The notes beneath the pieces were generated by a model. It worked only from the letters and a program-made list of their open reading frames with translations, had not been told where the DNA came from and made no database searches. A stretch of DNA of 64,000 nt, taken from the NCBI GenBank assembly GCA_947489085.1, contig CANLCJ010000011.1:1-64000 (forward strand), written 5' to 3'. The DNA is from an uncultured Flavobacteriaceae bacterium (GTDB taxonomy: Bacteria; Bacteroidota; Bacteroidia; Flavobacteriales; Flavobacteriaceae). A program made the position numbers and the translations under genes. The first letter of the stretch is position 1. Every line of letters begins with the position of its first letter. Shown one piece after another: positions 60,111 to 64,000 of this stretch.

Positions 60111-61922
60111 TTATAAAGGAATATTTAATGTTACTCTAGTGCCTTTTCCTTTTTCTGAAGTTAAAAACAGCCTCCCATTAATATAATTAATACGCTCTTT
60201 CATAAAGGTCATCCCCATACCGCCATCTCCTGTTTTTACACGTTTTATATTATTTGGATCGAAGCCTTTACCATTATCGTCTATGACGATACTAAGTATA
60301 TCTTTACTGTGCGACAGGGATACTATTATATGTGTTGACTCTGCATACTTTATCGCATTATTTATAGCTTCTTGTGTGATACGGTATATGTTTATCTCTG
60401 CTAAAGAGTCTAAGCGTAGGTTAAAATCTGTTTTGTTAAATAATATAATTTCTTTACCCATAAGCCTAGAGAGCTCTAGAGTAAGTTTTGTTAAGGCTGG
60501 CACTATGCCATGATCGCTTAATTCTGGTGGTGTTAAGTTGAAGGTGGCCGTTCTAACACCTTTAATAATATTGGTAGTAAGTGCTTTAAGGTGTGTTATT
60601 TTTTCATCGGTTTTTTCAATATTAGTAACATCTATACTTTCTAAATTGTATTTTAAACCTGTAAGCATTTGCCCAATACCGTCATGCACATCTTTAGCTA
60701 TACGGTTTTGTTCCTTTTCTTGATTCTCTATAATTTTACTAGAAATTACTTTTTGCTGATTCATTTTCTCTTCGAAACGGGCTTTGGTTAAAATATCAAT
60801 TTCTAACTGAGCCATTTTTCGTTCGGTAATATCTGAAGCTATAATGAGTAATTCTGATTTTTCTTCAGTGGGGTGGTAAGGTATTATGGCCATTTCTAAC
60901 CAGACTTTTTCGTCGTATTTATTTGTAGCTTTTACTTCGCCTTGCCAACCTGTCTTTTTATATTTTGCTACAATATCTTCTAAAACTTGCTGCTCGCTTT
61001 CTACAGGAGATAAAATTTCCCAAAAAAGCGGTTTATCATTAAATTTAGAGAAATAAAATAGTCTGGAAAATCTATTGCCTATGTGTACTAAAGTGCCATT
61101 TGGTAAAATTCTGGCAAATAGTAACGTGTCGTCCATAGCGTGGCTTAATGCACGCAGTTCTTTTATGGATTTTTCTTTGGCTTGGCTTAGCTTATCAGCA
61201 TCGTAAGCCATACGTTTTGCTTTTTTTTCGGCAGATAAGAGTTTAGCTAGTGTAACGCGTACCGATTTTGCTGCTGGCCAAAATATAAACAGCACTTCTC
61301 CTAGCAGTATAAATAGTGTTAATAGCGTTAACCACATTTCTAAACTGCGCAACCAGGATACTTTCTTTTCGGCTTCTAAATCGTACTGATTTACAATGGC
61401 ATCCATCTGCTGTAAAAAATTGGCTTCGTTAACTTTTACTATTTCTATACTACTGCTTAGTTCTTCCTTGGGGAGGTGAGAACTGGTATCTGTATTTTCT
61501 GCAATAGACTTAGAGGCTGTGGCTATAGTGTTAAACACAGGGTTTAAAACAGCAAACTGCTCTATAATGGCTTTACTGTTTTTTTTGGGTAAGCCTAAAC
61601 TATCGTTACCATTTTGCAAAGCATGGTGTGAGAACTCCCAAAGGTGCAGTGTTGCCTTTAAATCGTTTAGTGTGGCTTGCTTGTCCTCTGGCGCATCTAT
61701 TGTAGATAGGGATATAACATGTTTTGCCAGTTTTTGACTTAACATACGTTGTCTTCCTGCAATATTAATTACTGTAGAGTCACTTTGTTGGTCGCCCAAG
61801 TGCTTCCTAATTAGTAACTGACTTACAATTACCGAAAATGCTATGGTACTAAACCCAACAATATACAAACGGCGTAGCTTATCAAAAGTCCTTTGGTCTA
61901 ATGAGTTACCGTTTTCTGTCAT
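60111..61922 (-). CDS. NarX-like sensor histidine kinase
   Basis: A 603-residue membrane sensor. The first membrane helix is about residues 18-36. The periplasmic part has INIAGRQRMLSQKLAK (52-66), the PilJ/type IV pili methyl-accepting-like (NarX P-box-like) motif that binds nitrate in NarX. The second membrane helix is about 192-212. A PAS domain (about 265-375) ends in WLEMAIIPYHP and LIIASDITERK. The HisKA_3 segment is IAKDVHDGIGQMLTGLKYNLES with the phospho-His, then HATPase motifs NNAIKYAEST, VIDDNGKGFDP and GGMGMTFMKERI. With the NarL-type regulator nearby it forms a nitrate/nitrite two-component pair. It overlaps no gene; 16 bases separate it from DUF4202. Confidence 0.9.
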   Translation of the reverse strand: MTENGNSLDQRTFDKLRRLYIVGFSTIAFSVIVSQLLIRKHLGDQQSDSTVINIAGRQRMLSQKLAKHVISLSTIDAPEDKQATLNDLKATLHLWEFSHHALQNGNDSLGLPKKNSKAIIEQFAVLNPVFNTIATASKSIAENTDTSSHLPKEELSSSIEIVKVNEANFLQQMDAIVNQYDLEAEKKVSWLRSLEMWLTLLTLFILLGEVLFIFWPAAKSVRVTLAKLLSAEKKAKRMAYDADKLSQAKEKSIKELRALSHAMDDTLLFARILPNGTLVHIGNRFSRLFYFSKFNDKPLFWEILSPVESEQQVLEDIVAKYKKTGWQGEVKATNKYDEKVWLEMAIIPYHPTEEKSELLIIASDITERKMAQLEIDILTKARFEEKMNQQKVISSKIIENQEKEQNRIAKDVHDGIGQMLTGLKYNLESIDVTNIEKTDEKITHLKALTTNIIKGVRTATFNLTPPELSDHGIVPALTKLTLELSRLMGKEIILFNKTDFNLRLDSLAEINIYRITQEAINNAIKYAESTHIIVSLSHSKDILSIVIDDNGKGFDPNNIKRVKTGDGGMGMTFMKERINYINGRLFLTSEKGKGTRVTLNIPL

Positions 61923-61938
61923 TTATTAAGTTAATAAG

Positions 61939-62523
61939 TTATGCAATAGCCTGTTTTACAAGCGCTAAAGACGTTTCAGTAAAATCTAGTTTTAGTGCTG
62001 CTTCTTGGCCTTCTTTAGACATTTTTACCCAAGTTTTTTGTAGGATATCAATAACTTTTTCGTCAGGATGTTTTGCAGCGAACTCTTCGAAATAATAGTT
62101 TAAAAACACAAGACATATGGTGTCTTCCAAGGCTTGAGATTCTTCATTTTTCTTAATTTGCTTTTTAAGAATAATTTTTCGAATCCTGTCTACAAAAATG
62201 GTATCGTAACCTACTTGTTCTAAAATTTTACCAGTTTTATCGGCATGCATTTTCTTTAAAGTTTCGCGCCATTTTAAGTAGCCTACCCGATCCATGGGGT
62301 ATTCGTTTCGCGCTATTTCCCAACGGGAAATGTGGTGTGCTCTTGCCGCTATTTGTAGTGCTTTAGAGGCATCTGGATTAAATTGTAATAATGTACGAGA
62401 CATACGTTGCGAGTATAATAATTCTTTGGGGTAAGCTATACCCGCAACATTGTATGTGTTTATATCTTTGGAGTTTTCTCTATCTATTAATGCAATTGCG
62501 GTTTCAAAACGCGTTGGCTTCAT
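61939..62523 (-). CDS. DUF4202-family protein in nitrate locus
   Basis: A 194-residue soluble protein with the DUF4202 order: FETAIALIDRENSKD, ELLYSQRMSRTLLQF, AARAHHISRWEIARNEYPMDRVGYLKWR (in two parts) and ALEDTICLVFLNYYFEEFA. The AHHISRW stretch with later His/Asp is suggestive of an HD-like metal site, but this is inference. Genes of this family travel with nitrate/nitrite assimilation genes. It lies between nirD and the sensor kinase, on the same strand and closely spaced, so it is likely made with the pathway. Function not known. Confidence 0.8.
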   Translation of the reverse strand: MKPTRFETAIALIDRENSKDINTYNVAGIAYPKELLYSQRMSRTLLQFNPDASKALQIAARAHHISRWEIARNEYPMDRVGYLKWRETLKKMHADKTGKILEQVGYDTIFVDRIRKIILKKQIKKNEESQALEDTICLVFLNYYFEEFAAKHPDEKVIDILQKTWVKMSKEGQEAALKLDFTETSLALVKQAIA

Positions 62524-62623
62524 ATAATCTGTGTCTGTTTTAATTATAATGCTAAACGGGGCTGTTTATCTTAAACCAAAACTACAAACTACATGTTAAA
62601 ATTTGTAATTAAGTGTTTAATTG

Positions 62624-63001
62624 CTAATCCGAAAAGCCAATATACACATTTCCTTCTTCAATTTTAACTGGATATGTGGCAATTTTTAAATCTTCTCCTC
62701 CAAGATTAGAACCGTCTTCTAAAGAAAAGTTTTTCTTATGCATAGGGCAAGCTACTTTTGGTATGCCGTCTTTATCTCCTATCATACCTAAACTCAATAC
62801 CATTTCCATTTTATGGGGACATAAATTTTGAGTGGCATACCACTTGCCTGTTCTTACAAAATTGTATACCGCTATTTGTTTGGTTTTATATTTGATACAA
62901 GCGCCACTGTTCTCGGGAAAATCTTCTGTTTTACCTACCTTAAACCATTCTTTAACAGCTTCTTTTGAAACAGATTCGTATTGACTTAATATATCTTGCA
63001 T
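62624..63001 (-). CDS. nirD: nitrite reductase small subunit, Rieske type
   Basis: A 125-residue Rieske protein that partners NirB in reducing nitrite to ammonium. The [2Fe-2S] ligands are in NLCPHKMEM (Cys-x-His) and ACPMHKKNFSL (Cys-x2-His), about 17 residues apart, as in the NirD/HcaC-type Rieske. The 30 residues before them match NirD (GACIKYKTKQIAVYNFV). It follows nirB, 131 bases downstream. Confidence 0.92.
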   Translation of the reverse strand: MQDILSQYESVSKEAVKEWFKVGKTEDFPENSGACIKYKTKQIAVYNFVRTGKWYATQNLCPHKMEMVLSLGMIGDKDGIPKVACPMHKKNFSLEDGSNLGGEDLKIATYPVKIEEGNVYIGFSD

Positions 63002-63036
63002 AATTTTACTTCTATTTTTTTATTCTTGTTAGAGGG

Positions 63037-63068
63037 AGTTAGTATTATTTAAAGGTATTTTACTAACT
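63037..63068. repeat. inverted repeat between nirB and nirD
   Basis: AGTTAGTA (63037-63044) and TACTAACT (63061-63068) are perfect complements with 16 bases between. On the - strand no T tract follows closely, so it is more likely an RNA stability or processing element than a terminator. Confidence 0.4.
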
Positions 63069-63132
63069 AAAAAAACAAATTTATACTCTAACAACTATAC
63101 TTTAAAATGTTTTATACTTATTAAATTTAATA

Positions 63133-64000
63133 TTAAGCCCACTGCTTTGGCATTTTTTGTTCTCGCATTGGTACAAATACTAGGTTATCGTCTGTATCCT
63201 CAGAGTTTACAAAGTGTTTGAAACGTTTCATCATTTCTGGATTTTCGATGGCTTGTTTCCACTCGCATTCGTACTTATTTACAAGACCTTGCATTTCGTT
63301 CTCTAACTCTTCTGCAATGCCTAAAGTATCTTCGATAACGATCTTCTTTAAGTAATCGATACCACCATCTAACTTTTCTAACCAAGGTGCTGTTCTAACC
63401 AAAGGCCCTGCGGTACGTATGTAGTACATTAGGAATCTGTCTAAATACTTAATAACCGTTTTGTCATCCAACTGTTCTGCAAGCAATACCGCATGCTTTG
63501 GCGTAGCTCCTCCGTTTCCACAAACGTATAGGTTCCAACCGCCTTCTACAGCGATAAGTCCAAAATCTTTTCCTCTGGCTTCTGCACATTCTCTTATGCA
63601 TCCAGAAACCCCTCCTTTTAATTTATGTGGAGAACGTAATCCTCTATATCTATTTTCTACTTCTATTGCAAATGTTACACTTTCGTGCATACCGTAACGA
63701 CACCATGTGGATCCTACACAACTTTTAACTGTTCGAAGCGATTTACCATACGCATGTCCACTTTCGAAACCTGCATCGATAAGTTCTTTCCAAATTAGAG
63801 GTAACTCGTGTATTTGTGCTCCAAATAAATCAATACGCTGTCCTCCTGTAATTTTAGTGTATAAATCGTATTTTTTTGCAACTTCTCCAATTGTAATTAA
63901 TTGTTGTGGCGTTATCTCTCCTCCTGCTACTCTTGGTACTACAGAGTAAGTCCCATTACGTTGTATGTTTGCTAAAAATCTATCGTTTGTATCTTGTATT
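63133..64000 (-). CDS. nirB: nitrite reductase large subunit, 3' part only
   Basis: The C-terminal 288 or so residues of assimilatory NADH-nitrite reductase; the 5' part lies beyond the window edge. The frame stays open to base 64000. It contains the siroheme/[4Fe-4S] cysteines: C-x5-C in TVKSCVGSTWCRYG (about 63701-63730) and C-x3-C in KLKGGVSGCIRECAEARGKDFG (in part). It ends with EWKQAIENPEMMKRFKHFVNSE and QKMPKQWA. Unlike the rubredoxin-fusion protein in this locus, this subunit keeps all four cysteines and so is the real nitrite-reducing enzyme. Confidence 0.95.
   Translation of the reverse strand, partial: IQDTNDRFLANIQRNGTYSVVPRVAGGEITPQQLITIGEVAKKYDLYTKITGGQRIDLFGAQIHELPLIWKELIDAGFESGHAYGKSLRTVKSCVGSTWCRYGMHESVTFAIEVENRYRGLRSPHKLKGGVSGCIRECAEARGKDFGLIAVEGGWNLYVCGNGGATPKHAVLLAEQLDDKTVIKYLDRFLMYYIRTAGPLVRTAPWLEKLDGGIDYLKKIVIEDTLGIAEELENEMQGLVNKYECEWKQAIENPEMMKRFKHFVNSEDTDDNLVFVPMREQKMPKQWA

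Overview
The window is an AT-rich stretch of the chromosome of a Bacteroidota bacterium, almost certainly a member of Flavobacteriaceae and probably marine. Three secreted proteins carry C-terminal Por (type IX) secretion sorting domains. Many promoters have the Bacteroidota -7 box TAnnTTTG. Typical flavobacterial family members are present (DUF4834-YfhO-GT4-flippase cluster, ExbD1 with the GDGNCxYC insert, DUF4251 lipoprotein). I see no rRNA, tRNA, CRISPR array, insertion sequence or prophage. Gene density is high, with strong hairpin terminators between convergent genes.

Layout. 0-2.5 kb: an Lrp/AsnC regulator, then an M14 carboxypeptidase divergent from an XRE-type regulator, with shared TGTTTAC operators in the intergenic region. 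2.5-12.2 kb: housekeeping and repair (MBL hydrolase, Bcp peroxiredoxin, an endonuclease III without its Fe-S cluster, an ECF sigma factor with a tiny downstream gene, UvrA, a secreted binding protein). 12.6-19.3 kb: an Arg/Tyr/Asn-rich secreted protein and the DUF4834-YfhO-glycosyltransferase-flippase operon. 19.4-26.9 kb: beta-barrel protein, GNAT protein, Hsp20, DUF4251 lipoprotein, DMT and MFS transporters, SF2 helicase. 27.4-31.8 kb: aldo/keto reductase followed by a tandem duplication of a sorting-domain protein gene, a secreted protein and an orphan ExbD. 31.9-36.1 kb: a five-gene + strand run (Fe(II) oxygenase, SUI1-like factor, nucleoside phosphorylase, periplasmic-type binding protein without signal peptide, TlpA-like lipoprotein). 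36.2-42.9 kb: Nnr and, divergently, the threonine operon thrA-thrB-thrC, preceded by a 35-codon leader peptide rich in Thr codons and alternative RNA hairpins, which I interpret as a transcription attenuator. 42.9-51.8 kb: sorting-domain protein, membrane proteins, MscS channel, DUF547 protein, 1-Cys peroxiredoxin, FumC, a Crp/Fnr regulator and a coiled-coil membrane protein.

52.1-64 kb is a nitrate assimilation locus on the - strand, cut by the window edge. In the direction of transcription it reads nirB (C-terminal part only), nirD, a DUF4202 gene, a NarX-like sensor kinase with a PilJ/NarX-type nitrate-sensing segment, a RidA protein, a NarL-type response regulator, a NarK-family transporter, one 1173-residue polypeptide that fuses the molybdopterin nitrate reductase to an NAD(P)H/FAD and [2Fe-2S] module, and a protein joining a nitrite/sulfite-reductase-like body without siroheme cysteines to a C-terminal rubredoxin. 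Together these sense nitrate, import it, reduce it to nitrite and then to ammonium. The rubredoxin protein and DUF4202 are the uncharacterised parts.

The most interesting candidates are the threonine attenuator, the rubredoxin/nitrite-reductase-like protein with the NarX-RidA-NarL set, and the operator array of the XRE/M14 pair. All functional calls come from motif recognition by eye; no database search was run.
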